Source: Sinotaia quadrata
Taxonomy: Eukaryota > Mollusca > Gastropoda > Architaenioglossa > Viviparidae
DNA: 64,000 nucleotides
Direction: 5' to 3'
Assembly: GCA_028829895.1 (NCBI GenBank)
Contig: CM054179.1
Location: forward strand, 42,948,617 to 43,012,616
This document shows, piece by piece, positions 46,713 to 58,320 of this stretch. Position numbers and translations under genes: made by a program. How positions within the stretch are numbered: the stretch's first letter is position 1; each line of letters opens with the position of its first letter. The notes beneath the pieces are model-generated. The model saw only the letters and a program-made list of their open reading frames with translations. It was not told the origin of the DNA and did no database searches.

Positions 46713-47237
46713 ATTACAACATGGATTAAATTGACAGTTTGATGATGGAAACCAAACCCTAAACTTTTACAACTGAATATCTTTTGACCATAAAATAATT
46801 AGCACTTTCTGAAATGTCAAACAAAATGCAGAGAAATAAATTGCATGGTTGTCACCATAACGAATAGGTACAGAGAAATTATTTTTCATAATTATGACAA
46901 CACAAACTCTATTTATAGAACTGTCAACACTGTCAGTTGAAATGACAAAAAAATAATAATAAAATAAAAAGAGGAAGAAGAAGAAAAAAAGTGGAAGATG
47001 GAAGAATCTTCTAATGAAGTCGACTGGATATTAACGAGCAAGAAAAATTAGAAAGACAATGGGTTATTAATATATTCTGAGTTATAAATAAAGAAACAGA
47101 GTTAAAATTAGAAACGCCGTTTTAAAATACTCAACAATCCCGGTGCAATACCGATATTGTGTCGGAATTAAATTATAACCCGTATTCCAGCTACTCTGAA
47201 ATTGCAAACAATGATGCATTCTCAAGAAGGACGCAGT

Positions 47238-47387
47238 GCATATACGATGTGCTATGCGCTATACATTATGTGAGCCAAGTGATCACCCATATACGATGTG
47301 CTATGTGCTATACATTATGTGAGCCAAGTGATCACCCATATACGATGTGCTATGCGCTATACATTATGTGAGCCAAGTGATCACCCA
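47238..47387. repeat. 50-bp tandem repeat, 3 copies
   Basis: The unit is CATATACGATGTGCTATGCG, CTATACATTATGTGAGCCAA, GTGATCACCC. The middle copy has one G/A change (ATGTGC). Confidence 0.96.
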
Positions 47388-47916
47388 AAAGAATAAAATA
47401 ATTACTAAATCGTTAGAGCATATATTGTCTTGAGTGAGTGGATGGGGCAATTTACACAACTCAATTTTAGATGCTGAGAAAATTATATTTCAAGGAAAGC
47501 ATTCTAAAATTTGTTTCACTCACAAACACAGAACGGTACCAGAATCTTTCTATGACATGGTTCTACTAGAAAAAAAATTCCACAATATGTATACTGTAGA
47601 AAGTAACCTTTATTCCAATCTTTAAGGGAAAGTCCTAGCTGGCGTACGGAAAATACTAATGTCAGCTACAATGGTTGTCTGATAGTTCTTTTGCCTAAAA
47701 TTGACTTCGATACGTACAAACCATTATACATGAGAGTAATACCAGAAACTACAGTTAGAAAACTATTTACCAGTCAAATCTGTGTTATTACTCTTAAAAC
47801 TCGGCGTGTCGCGGGACAGCAATTGTGTATTCTAATGTTTTACAACCAAATTGGGGATTTCTTTTCCATACCTGAGCATGTGATCGGACAGTCCATCTCT
47901 CATTTATTTAAATACA
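47388..47916 (+). other. Stretch with two consecutive open frames, possibly decayed coding
   Basis: A 63-codon frame ends at 47625. A second frame, open from about 47610 to 47933, follows in another phase (containing GCLIVLLPKIDFDTYKPLY and IPEHVIGQSISHLF). The residue pattern is protein-like, but no family or splice signals were recognised. Confidence 0.2.
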
Positions 47917-48050
47917 AGCTCATATGCACTTAATGTCAAAACACACGAACGAGTTACTGGAGAAAAGCTCATATGCTCTTAATGCCAAAACACACGAACG
48001 AGTTACTGGAGATAAGCTCATATGCACTTAATGCAAGAACACTCGAACGG
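47917..48050. repeat. 49-bp tandem repeat, about 2.7 copies
   Basis: AGCTCATATGCACTTAATGT then CAAAACACACGAACGAGTTA begins at 47917, 47966 and 48015. The third copy is diverged and partial. Confidence 0.94.
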
Positions 48051-48348
48051 GTACAAATAATCAAAGTCAATTTGCCTTCAGCAAACAGTTATTCAAAAAG
48101 TTTTAACTGTCTGTGTATGGTCTTCTTACACCAAATATATATTTTTTTAATTCCAAAGTTTCTGTCTGGAACAATCATACTTATCACGCAAACACAAAGT
48201 TCAAAAAACGGCATACCTATTACCGAATCAGTTTAACTTTAGAGATGGAAGTGCTTAACAAATTAATAATCATAAAAAAGTAGCAAACTAAACAGTTAAT
48301 TTATCTTGAAGACACACGTGTTTTGTCTTGTTTGGATAGACTACGGTT

Positions 48349-48428
48349 TCACAAACACTCAAAAACTTCTGCAATAATCAGGTTATGTGTTTTCAAACAC
48401 TCAAAAACTTCTGCAATAATCAAGTTAT
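48349..48428. repeat. 42-bp tandem duplication
   Basis: CAAACACTCAAAAACTTCTG then CAATAATCA(G/A)GTTAT occurs at 48352 and 48394. Confidence 0.93.
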
Positions 48429-48519
48429 CAAGCAGCTTATGCTATATGGAAAAAAAATCTCAAGAAACCATGCAAAAATAAAATATTTAAAAGAAAACGA
48501 ACATCTTGAATAAATGTAT

Positions 48520-48533
48520 GGGGGGGGGGGGGG
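48520..48533. repeat. Poly-G tract (G14)
   Basis: Fourteen guanines followed by GAGAGAGGGGG, a quadruplex-prone run on the plus strand. Confidence 0.95.
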
Positions 48534-48639
48534 AGAGAGGGGGTTGGAGGCATAAACCAAAAAGAATTACGTAAAAATGGCTTGCAAAGGTAATATGAAA
48601 TTAAATGATTATTTACTGATTTAAAGAAGACAAGAACAT

Positions 48640-49090
48640 CCATGAGTACTATTTCCAAAGACTCTCGATGACATTTAAATCTCTACAAGACAAAAAGATT
48701 AAAACATCAGAGCAGCACTAGTTCCAAAGACTATGACTGACTTCTGTATTCACTATATGACGTAAAGAAGACGGGAACATCGCAGTATTACCAGTTCCAT
48801 AGACAGCGAGTGACATCTGCGTCTACTATATGACGTAAAAAAGACGAAAAACAAAACATTATCATCAAAAAGCGAATGACACGTGCATCAACTTCATAAC
48901 GTAGAGAAGACGATGGCACCGAAGTATTACCAATTCCAAAGACAGTGACTGACATTTGTTTCCACTACCTGACGTAAATAAGACCTGAATGTGTAAGCAG
49001 TGCTAGTTCCAAAGGCTGTGTGATTGATGTTTGTACCACTCTATGACGTAAAGACGAGAACGCGGAAGAACTGCCAGATCCAAACGCTAT
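48640..49090. repeat. Fossil tandem repeat, period about 75-90 bp
   Basis: The words TATGACGTAAA(G/A)AAGACG at 48759 and 48829, CATAACGTAGAGAAGACG at about 48894, CTGACGTAAATAAGAC at about 48969 and TATGACGTAAAGACGAG at about 49041 share one phase. AGTTCCAAAGACTRTGACTGACAT-like words occur between them. Confidence 0.75.
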
Positions 49091-49354
49091 AAATGGTATT
49101 TGTATCGCTATTATTAGCCCAGTAACGAAGTCAACTAATCATTTGTCTATAAATCTATACGATCCAAACAAGTTGAAATGATTTCTTCCCTTATTTCGTA
49201 AGATAATACATAACTTTAGTTGCTAATAAAGTAATAGTGTCAGTCATTTTCATACCCTACATTTTGGACAGGTGAGATTTCGAAAAGGGAAGAGATGTCT
49301 ATAAATATTACCACCCTTTAAGGACAACCCTGATGGCAGTCTTCACAATGATGC

Positions 49355-49560
49355 ATGTCAAAATTTGCTATCCTCACATACACACTGCAAATGCAAATAT
49401 ATATTGTGACAAAATTTGCTATCCTCATACACACATTGACAATATATATTGTGACAAAATTAGTTATCCTCACACACACATTGACAATATATATTATTTC
49501 AAAATTTGCTATCCTCACACAAACATTGACCATATATATTGTGACAAATATTTTCATCCC
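49355..49560. repeat. 45-bp tandem repeat, about 4.5 copies
   Basis: The unit is TGTGACAAAATTTGCTATCC then TCACACACACATTGACAATA and TATAT. At 15 codons per unit, frames stay open on both strands. Confidence 0.93.
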
Positions 49561-49792
49561 TTCTTGTATTTGCAAATTATTTACATGTAAGTTTCACTTT
49601 ATGTACATTATATTATAAAATGTAGTGAGCGCTTAAACTGATTTACTGGCTCGCTCATGGAATGTAAATGTGTGTTTTAATTACCTTTCCTTAAGATACT
49701 CAGGGACTGGTAACATGTCAAACACATCCTGTTTAGTCTAGCTAGCTCTGTGCATTGTTACTGTAACCGCATGAATCATGACACTGTGACGT

Positions 49793-50370
49793 TAGTGTGG
49801 CGCAGTAAATTTGCCTATCTCTAATTCTAAAGTTAATTGTTAATGTGGCGCAGTAAATTTGCCTATCTCTAATTCTAAAGTTAATTGCTATATGTGTGGT
49901 TGCACCGCGGAATGAGACGTAATGTCCCTCAAGTCGACTTTGAGTTATTACTATTTTTAATGCTGAATTCAATGGTGAACATTTTTAGATAATCATTTAG
50001 TGTAAATGCTAAGAACATATGAGATAGGTACACCCCAAAAATGTAATTTCGAGAAAATCAAGTTTTTGTGATTGAAAAAATGCGCAAGTCGTTTCCTTAG
50101 CAAAAATTGTTTAATTTAATTTTTAAAAAAAATGGCACACTGCTTTAATATACAAAAACAACAAAAACACAATTAAAAAAATTATCCATTGGCTGATTTA
50201 TTGATAGGACACTTCTTTACAGCCCCAAACTCTAAATAAATTGTTAATTTCAAACATATTAAGATACCTTTAAGTGTCAGAGTTGGAAGTAAACAAATCA
50301 GGTGGAGCATAGGCTAGAAATTGCTGCAATCCAAACCGGTAATTGGGTGAGTAGTTTTTATTATCCAATG
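49793..50370 (+). repeat. Dispersed repeat family, partial copy D
   Basis: The left end is a 48-bp tandem duplication (GTGGCGCAGTAAATTTGCCT at 49797 and 49845). After about 320 bp without a match, 50268-50355 aligns with copy C (GAGTTGGAAGTAAACAAATC, then GGGTGAGTAGTTTTTA). The right half found in A-C is missing. Confidence 0.7.
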
Positions 50371-51552
50371 GTTAAGATTTACAAGAACGAGACCAGCCAA
50401 TGGGCTGAGATCAAAAGTTTACCTACTATAAAGAATTCTATTGTCTAATCACTTGAACTTTGAAAAGCGGCCATTAGCTTAATTAATGAGTGTGCAAAGA
50501 ACTAATAATGCATTTTTTCTCATGCATACAATTACGTGTGATGCTTTATAATTCTGGGAGATTTTCTTATGCGATGTTTATTCAGTATACAAAATTATGT
50601 GATTTAATATTAACTGATTTTTATTGCAACTAACATGGTTAGCCACTGTTGGGAATTTTTGTAAAACGTTAAAGCAAAATGTCTAGAGATAATTCTGAGA
50701 TTTTCATAGCATAATTCAATCTATGAAATACAACCTTGTTTAATTATACTTGATGGTGAATGGATATATTTACATAATTTGTAGTGGAAAGGTGCAGCAT
50801 GATTTCATTGTTTACTGACAGTGAGAATGTAACACCAGTCGGTCAATACCAAGAGCAAAACCAAATAATTGAAGCTCCACGACTCTGGTCAAGTTGACTT
50901 TGTAAGAAAAAGTGTCAATCTTTTTCAATTCCTTGTGATGTTATAATATCGTTGTATACGTTCACACATTTCACTTGATAGTGAACATTTCAGGAGTGTT
51001 GCACGACGAACGAATGGACACTGATAGAAATTTATAGTTGATACTAGGCTGTGAAAGTCATTCAACTACAGACAATCATAAGTGAATTACTGGCCTTGGA
51101 ACTATCGATTTATATACATTTACATCTGTGTGTGTGTGTGTACAGGTCACGTTTTTCCTTACTCTATGTTTGATTAAATGCTGAATTATGTTGTATAGTG
51201 TGTAGACAAATTTATATCATTACTAAAATGTATTTCTTTTGCTAACATCCACGATTTCTGCGTGGAAAGAAAAGTTAATAAGAGTAGTGGTGGGGGTAGA
51301 ATAAAATAAATAGTAAGTCTGACGTAAAGGGCTTTTGAACGTGGATGTCCACTACTAGTTTTATTTGGACATATGCCTGGCATTTATCTAAAAAAATACT
51401 AAGGTTAACACTGGGAAAAAAACATTCAGTGGTTAGGGGGAACAACCCTTTCGATCCATGTATGCACTGGAGGGGTGGAATATATTTTAAATGGAAGATA
51501 ATATAATTCTCAAATTTAAGATACACATCTCGCATTTAAAAATACCTCTCGC

Positions 51553-51554
<2 letters not shown>
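50371..51554. other. Unannotated AT-rich stretch
   Basis: A short (GT)n run at 51128-51141. Nothing else was recognised. Confidence 0.4.

Positions 51555-51622
<68 letters not shown>
51555..51622. repeat. Long (GT)n microsatellite
   Basis: About 34 uninterrupted GT dinucleotides. Confidence 0.97.
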
Positions 51623-51624
<2 letters not shown>

Positions 51625-52603
51625 TTACTGAAACACTACCGACGAATGTTTACTGATTATCTCTATAAATGAGTTTATTTTTTGCAGGGAAGCGTATCGA
51701 CCATAACACAGACGTACCCAAATATCATCTAAATGATTTTATCATTAAAATACTCCAATTCGTCCCCTGACTTTAATTCACGGAGCATGTGGGCTAATGG
51801 CATTAATGCTTATCACCTACCGAAGACCAATTAATTACTTTGGATTTCTTGATTTCTGAAAAGAGGTATGATCTCTGGATTTCAAATATATTTTTCAAGG
51901 TGCGAATACTGTATGGGGTACCAAGGAGAAAAAAAAAACGGAGCCAAGCCGGTTACAGAGAAAGCCTCACAAAAACGTTAGACTATGGGACTCACAAAAT
52001 ATTAAAAATATTCTAATTCGTTTCAATGTAACGTAGCATATGACCTGTTCTCTTGGGATATTCCTCTCTCTGTAAATAAATAAACAGCAAAAGAATATAT
52101 ACATATATATTAAACCCAAGATGCTTACAATCTATATATCATACAACAAATGTAACTTCAACATTTTATACATCACCGCTTTAGACTTGAAGTGTCTTGC
52201 GGGATGGGTAATGCTTAAATATATGTGCTAAATCAATCAATGTAGCACTTTCTCAGCCTGTAAACCGTAAAACTATATTGTGACCTTCTGTGAACTCACT
52301 TCAATACATTTACCTGCACACTGGCTGCAAGCCACCTTGCATGTTTGCCAGTGGTTAATACATCGTTATTGCAATCGGATTTAGTTACGAACTCGGTTTT
52401 CAAATAACTTACTTAGCACTTCAGTATATAAGATACCTCGAAAGATTACCTTCAGTTTTTAGTGACCTACATAGGAACTTCGCCAAATCCATTTATTGGC
52501 GTCTTAGCCTGCAAGAAGGCTTCAAGGATTTGAACACATGCAGTATGACCTAGATATGAGCCCATTCCTCTTTAAAAGCAAATTACTTATTACGTCGATC
52601 CAG
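51623..52603. other. Unannotated stretch
   Basis: GCGTCTTAGCCTGCAAG at about 52499 resembles the start of the following 63-bp unit and may be an old outlying copy. Confidence 0.35.
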
Positions 52604-53303
52604 TCGTTAGCCTCTTAGCCTTTAAGTTACCTTGCATGATTAATATTAATAATGTAGCATTAATGTAGTACGACCTCTTAGCCTTTAAGTTACCTAGCAT
52701 GATTAATTTAATAATGTAGCATTAATGTAGTACGACCTCTTAGCCTTTAAGTTACCTTGCATGATTAATATTAGTAATGTAGCATTAATGTAGTACGACC
52801 TCTTAGCCTTTAAGTTGCCTTGCATGATTAATATTAGTAATGTAGCATTAATGTAGTACGACCTCTTAGCCTTTAAGTTGCCTTGCATGATTAATATTAA
52901 TAATGTAGCATTAATGTAGTACGACCTCTTAGCCTTTAAGCTGCCTTGCATGATTAATATTAATAATGTAGCATTAATGTAGTACGACCTCTTAGCCTTT
53001 AAGTTGCCTTACATGATTAATATTAATAATGTAGCATTAATGTAGTACGACCTCTTAGCCTTTAAGTTACCTTGCATGATTAATATTAATAATGTAGCAT
53101 TACTGTAGTACGACCTCTTAGCCTTTAAGTTGCCTTGCATGATTAATATTAATAATGTAGCATTAATGTAGTACGACCTCTTAGCCTTTAAGTTACCTTG
53201 CATGATTAATATTAATAATGTAGCATTAATGTAGTACGACCTCTTAGCCTTTAAGTTACCTTGCTTGATTAATAGTAATAATGTAGCATTAATGTAGTTC
53301 GAC
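52604..53303. repeat. 63-bp minisatellite, about 11 copies
   Basis: The unit is CGACCTCTTAGCCTTTAAGT, TACCTTGCATGATTAATATT, AATAATGTAGCATTAATGTA, GTA. Variants TTACC/TTGCC and AATATTAAT/AATATTAGT are mixed. Twenty-one codons per unit give open minus frames repeating NLKAKRSYYINATLLILI. Weakly similar segments continue to about 53440 (GTTGCAGGATTAATATTATT, GTTGCATAGGATTAGTATTA). Confidence 0.97.
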
Positions 53304-53588
53304 TACATAAAAACTCAATGCAACAAAGTTGCAGGATTAATATTATTATAACTAGCCTAGATATAAATCTAATTTAACAATATACATTTACGCGGTCTTG
53401 AGTTTATAAAACTTCGTTGCATAGGATTAGTATTAATTCGATATATGAACTCAATCTGAAAGGTGAAAAGGGTTCAGATACTTAGGCGTGTCCTATTTAA
53501 GGGGAAGATAAATCAACATTAGGCGTGAAACGAAGGGTCAAAGATATTAATCGAAGTTGATCTAACTCGTTTACAGTGTCTTCTTATT

Positions 53589-53594
<6 letters not shown>

Positions 53595-53628
<34 letters not shown>

Positions 53629-53643
53629 GAAGGGGGGGGGGGG
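53595..53643. repeat. (GA)n microsatellite followed by G12
   Basis: About 15 GA dinucleotides, then TGGGAA, then twelve G. Confidence 0.94.
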
Positions 53644-53847
53644 AAGAGACTCTACAAAGATAGACACGATAGTAAGTGTAAAATAAACTGTAAAGAATAA
53701 CATTTCATGAAACGTTTTAGTACTTTTACAGTGAGATTATCACAGAGATTGATTGGTGTCATTCAAATTGATTGATCGGAAACGTCTCTGACCAACGCAA
53801 CAGACATGGCTGCACTATAAGATCAGACTAGTTTGAGACGTGCGTGC

Positions 53848-54110
53848 ATGCAAATTATAAGCCATCTGTAAAATAAGAACTGATGAATTAAAAAATATTA
53901 TATATGACGTGGTTGCAAATTAAATGACCTCTCTGTAAAATAAGATCTGACAGGTTGAAAATATGGACGTAACTATATAAGACGTAAGGACTTTTCTGTA
54001 AAATAAGAACCGACGAGTTGAAAAGGGCGTATGACGTGGTTGCAACACTAACTGACTTGTCTGTTAAATACGAGCTGACAAGCATAAAAGTATAACTGGT
54101 TTCAATGAAC
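53848..54110. repeat. ~60-bp tandem repeat, 4 diverged copies
   Basis: Each copy has TCTGTAAAATAAGA(A/T)C(T/C)GA, then GTTGAAAA or similar, then TATGACGTGGTTGCAA. Copies 1 and 4 are the most diverged. Confidence 0.85.
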
Positions 54111-54906
54111 CGATATGCTGCAACAGCAGGAAACAGTCTACGATCTACACACGTTATCAAAAACGTAAGCAGATTAATATTTTGGGTGTTATTCAGGGGG
54201 TGTTCGGGTACCAACAAGAAAAGCGAAAATATCTTTACTAGTTGGGTTATAGATCTGCATAGAGTCTTAGATTATTAAATTAAAAAATATATCCTCTCCC
54301 CACCCACAAGATTTTTTTTTTAAAGACAAGAAAATTAGTGCACCTGAAAATCACTAGAGTCGTCTAATATTTGCAAAATAACTTAATTTAGAAAACTAAT
54401 AATGTACTGTTGCACTTCGGTCAAATACTACTTATTTAGCAAATAGTGACACCTCGAGACTCAATATTTCTGCCATTCATTTACTAAGAAAAAAATTAGC
54501 CAATTAACAGAATTATCAATAAATAATTTGTATATTATTAATAGTAGTAGTTTGGTTTAATTACGTTGCATCTTAGAAAGCATTTCCCCCTAAACACCTA
54601 ACAGGGTGGTGTGGTGTTGCTTGTGAAGTTCGCACAGAATTTGGCCCCAAATGAAAGCGTGCATGCTTGTCCCCTAAGACTGAGGCTGAAAAGCTGGAGT
54701 TAAAAGTTTCTGATACAATCAGTAAGAAAGAATCATTTATTGCTTGGCTGGGTGTTTGTTGGAGGTTTGAACACCAGTTTCAACACATCCTGATTTTGCA
54801 GGTGGTATGAATTCACTGTTTGCAGTTAAAATAACCTACATTCATTTGTAGGTATAAAAACAGGAAATATATGCTTTTATTAACTAATTTAGTTTACAGA
54901 CTGCAA
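54111..54906. other. Unannotated stretch
   Basis: No repeat or coding signal was recognised. Confidence 0.4.
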
Positions 54907-55080
54907 TCCACCTTAACAGCCTGGTTGGGGAAGGTTAAGGCAGTAGTAACGAATCAAAAAGTTTAGGGTTCAAACTCTGCAACTATCACTGGGATTCTCC
55001 TCCACTGAACTACTCCATCCCAAAGTACAACTTGTGAGCTCCATAAAAGCTCGTTCGAAAATGCACTTATAATTATTGTT
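54907..55080 (+). mobile_element. tRNA-derived SINE-like element (head region)
   Basis: TGGTTGGGGAAGGTTAAGGC (54922-54941) resembles the D-arm/A-box of a leucine- or serine-type tRNA. GGGTTCAAACTC (54966-54977) resembles a B box. It shares TTAAGGCAGT and TTT(A/T)GGGTTC with the element at 55310-55690 on the other strand. The body (CACTGGGATTCTCC...TGTGAGCTCC) fades by about 55080. The A box is imperfect and no poly-A tail or target duplication was identified. Confidence 0.5.
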
Positions 55081-55309
55081 CTATGCTAGTTAGCGTCAAA
55101 CGGATACAGAATTAGTTAAGGTATACAACAATAAATCGAGATTAATTTACAAAGGAAGACTTTAGACTAAATTATATTTATTTATACTCATACACACATA
55201 TCAAGGGGTTCTGACACTGCATTTGTTGTTTGGTCATATTATTTACACACATAAAATTATTTTCATTATGAAAAGGAAAATATGAGAATTATTCTTTTTT
55301 TAAATTTCA

Positions 55310-55690
55310 AATAAATTATGTACCTCTATTTATGTGGGTGGACTTCAAGAACAAGGACAAAAGGAACAATGGAAGAAAGTATGTAAAGCATGGGGACACG
55401 CGCTGCCGCCAACTTATATCCACTGATACAATGATCGAAACAGGTCAAAGGCCATCGACCACCAATGATAGAAAAATGCGTATCGCGATAGCGCATTTGT
55501 AAAGGTCGCACGCATAAATCCTCATCAAACAGTACGGTGACTATTTCTAAGAGCAGAATCGGGGCCGCAATAGAACCCAAAACCTTTGGCAAATATGTGC
55601 TTGAAGGTTCTGACTGCCTTAATTTTTTTCTTAATGCCCAGCAACTGCAAAGGTTAACTCACGGCAAGGCAAAACGCCTGACTGCAAAGG
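55310..55690 (-). mobile_element. tRNA-derived SINE-like element, minus strand
   Basis: Read on minus: TTGCCGTGAGTTAACC (A-box-like), ATTAAGGCAGTCAGAACC, then GGTTTTGGGTTCTATTGC (B-box-like, 55567-55584). Near the 3' end, AGTCCACCCACATAAATAGA then GGTAC (55320-55344) resembles the tail motif TCCACCCA...TAAAT...GGTAC that I know from marine invertebrate SINEs. An A-rich stretch follows. The A-to-B spacing is longer than in a tRNA, so an insertion is likely. The element explains a 89-codon hydrophobic minus frame (55326-55592). Confidence 0.55.
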
Positions 55691-56876
55691 AAAGAAAGGG
55701 GAAAAAAAATGAAAAAAATCCCACAAAACCAAAACTATAAAGCAAATTCACAACAAAAAAAACCAAACAAAAACGACATTCTCAACTAATTTCCAGATTA
55801 AATGTCTCGAATTTTTCTTTCAAAGATTGCTGTTTCTTTTTAAATTACCATTTCTGACAAAAGCGTTAAAATTCGTTGAACGAGCAATAATTGTTTTCAA
55901 CCAAACAAAAATAATTTGCACCGGATGACACGGTTGAGGGGAAACGCACGCTCGCATAATGAGCGGCTGTTATATTGCACTGCTTAAGGCCTAGTCTCCC
56001 TCACCCCGCCCCCACCCCTTTATTTTACCCTTCTTCACTCAGCTTCGAAGTGGCAACATTTGTTCGGGTTGCTGTCTATGAGTTGTTGTTTTTTTAAATT
56101 ATTTTTTTTAAAAAGACATAATAATGAGGGCAGCAATTTGTACTTGAATAAAATAAACTTCTTTGAAGTAATTCAAGGTCATATTATAACAAAAGTATGA
56201 CTTCTGCAGAAATTGTGTTAACTGAAAACGCACGTACTTCTAACCTTAACAGACTTACAACTTCCATTAATACGTGTGCGAAGTGAAGTATCAGACACCC
56301 GTTAAAAAACATTACTCTTAATAAAACATCTCCTGTGTTAATGTTAATGTTTATTCAACCTGTGCAATTGGAAATTCATTATATGTTGTAAATACAGCTA
56401 TAACTTTCTTACAAGTTCTCCTTCCGCAACTGGATTCAGTGTGGTCTTCACGCACTTTATTAAGTCTTTCTTTCTTTCTTATGATAGTTAATATTACAAG
56501 CCAAATTATTCCAACCTCATCGAGATTACATTCAATAAGTGAAATCCTTGGAAATATTCTCCTAATTAAATACAACAAAGTGTTAGGCTGCGACAATCAC
56601 TACAAGAGAATTATTTTTTAACTACAGTTATGTTTTATTGTTGTGGTGGCTTTACATCCAATAACTCGCAGCAATCGGGGAAAACCTACTTAAACTTTAC
56701 TGCCTAACTGGAACTAGTAGACAGAGAATACGTCATCTATCCTGTATCACCTTTTAACAACTAAACAATGAGGTTGTTATTTCCCCTGAAGTCTGCTAAT
56801 TTTCAACACTCTCATCACTATTGCACGCTAGCCTAAAGTGGGTGTAGACGAGGTAGACGGACAATCACATGCTTAC
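55691..56876. other. Unannotated stretch
   Basis: A pyrimidine-rich tract ending TTTGCAG (minus, about 55684-55711) resembles a splice acceptor but borders the SINE. The rest is AT-rich and featureless. Confidence 0.35.
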
Positions 56877-57280
56877 CCGGAATGATGAATGGTTTCAGTA
56901 TGGCTCTCTCCACAAGTTCCAACCAAACAGGCATATATCGACCAAAGACTTTCCAGGTGTGACAAAAATAATCGACAGCAGCAGCTTGATCTGGGCCCCG
57001 CACCTTTGATTTTAGTCGATCTCGGGGAAAACCAAGACTGAAAAGTCAGCGCTCTTGAAAACAAATCATTAGCGGAGTCAGCACAGTGCTGCGCGGCACT
57101 GAAGTCATCTGCTTCACTATCGAGAAAACTGTCAAAAGGTCTCCCGAAAGCAAGAGTCACAGGAAAAAAAGCGAGCAGCAGAATTCTCAGGAAGGTGCGG
57201 TTGAGCGCAGCACTTTGCCCCTCTCCCTGCCTGGAGTTCCTATCACAGAATGTACCTTCAGGTAGCGGCAGGCGGCTCTT
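56877..57280 (-). CDS. Candidate exon with signal-peptide-like segment and splice donor
   Basis: A minus frame is open from 57280 (after a TAG at 57281-57283) to a splice donor at 56876 (CATTCCGG|GTAAGC). It contains FLRILLLAFFPVTLAFG, a positively charged residue plus a long hydrophobic run ending in small residues, like a secretory signal peptide. RPFDSFLDSEADDF, an acidic stretch, follows, and later four cysteines (CCCRLF and others). No ATG precedes the hydrophobic part in frame, so an upstream exon or a non-coding explanation is needed. The CpG-rich region to its right (57300-58350) would be its promoter. Family not recognised. Confidence 0.3.
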
Positions 57281-58077
57281 CTACCCCACTCGTGTACCAA
57301 CTAACCGAGCTCGTGTGCGCTCGGTACCTTCGCACGCAAAGGTAATCATGCACAGCAAAGCGTGAGAGAGGAAAATAACAAAAGCCAGAGATGCCGAAAC
57401 TGGCAGAGCTACGGTTGCCAATCTGAGATCTGAGGTGTGGAAAAAGAAGTGATTGACTGACTTGCTGACTGATTGACTGACTGATGGCGGAAGAGGACCG
57501 TTGAGATGACGGAATGAGCGGGCGGTTAGTTAGCGCTGTGAATAGCAATGATGGGATGACGTGGAGGAGGAATAAAAGCCCCCCCTCCCTCCCCACTAAG
57601 CAAGGAGAAGCATGACTGTTATGATAGAAAACGAGCGAGCACGTGTTTTGAAAGATACACAGGTGAGCAAAAGATAGACAAGCGTTACGTAAGTAGGCCG
57701 TACACGCTCCGCAAGCCAGCGAGAAAGGTCAGCTGCTATTGGATAGACGGGCTTCGAGATAGAAAAGTAGTCCTTCAACAGCTTTTTCCCTCAGATATAT
57801 TTTTTTAAAGAGGGGTGATCATATGTCAAAAAAAGAAGCAAAAACAATCCATCAACTCAAGTGCATTAATAATTACCTACTGATAATCAATACTAAATGA
57901 CAGTCACGTAGACGCGTGCTTCGGTGGGAAGAGGGGGGGGGGGCGCAAAGAAGGATGTTTGACTTTAGTGCTTTTTACTTCCAGGAGAGTGTTTAGCTTT
58001 CGCTAGCAATAGAACTCGCATCTGCAAGACGATGGCTGCGTGGCGTGTTCCTGGCAAAGCGCCTGGGTGTGAGTTAA

Positions 58078-58085
58078 TGACGTCA
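58078..58085. promoter_or_regulatory. CRE palindrome TGACGTCA (site 5)
   Basis: AATGACGTCAGAG within the CpG-rich patch, 235 bp from the next perfect CRE. Confidence 0.45.
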
Positions 58086-58312
58086 GAGCAGAAGAAACGA
58101 GCATAGTATGGCGGAAGGTACCGAACTTTGTTTTACATCTTTACGTTAATTTCACATATCTCGTGGTCTTGCAAGCGCGTGTGTTCGGCGTGGGTAGGAA
58201 GAGAGAGGAAAGATGGGGGCAGGGGAGATAAGAGCGACTTGTATGGGACAGAAACAAAGAGAGAGATTCGGGAATGTGTGTGTGGGGGGGGGGGGTGGGG
58301 GAAGCAAGAGTC

Positions 58313-58320
58313 TGACGTCA
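58313..58320. promoter_or_regulatory. CRE palindrome TGACGTCA (site 6) with adjacent E-box
   Basis: TGACGTCATCGCCACGTG: the CRE is followed four bases later by the CACGTG E-box. This arrangement could bind bZIP and bHLH-ZIP factors together. Confidence 0.45.

Noticed and set aside
52703..53203. Two minus frames with 21-residue repeats
   Set aside because: They come from the 63-bp minisatellite.
55326..55592. Minus frame of 89 codons with two hydrophobic segments (APILLLEIVTV, VPMLYILSSIVPFVLVL), at first reminiscent of a lipid phosphatase transmembrane region
   Set aside because: The DNA is better explained as a tRNA-derived SINE: a B-box-like word lies at its start and a SINE tail motif at its end. 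No catalytic motif is present and the frame has no ATG start.
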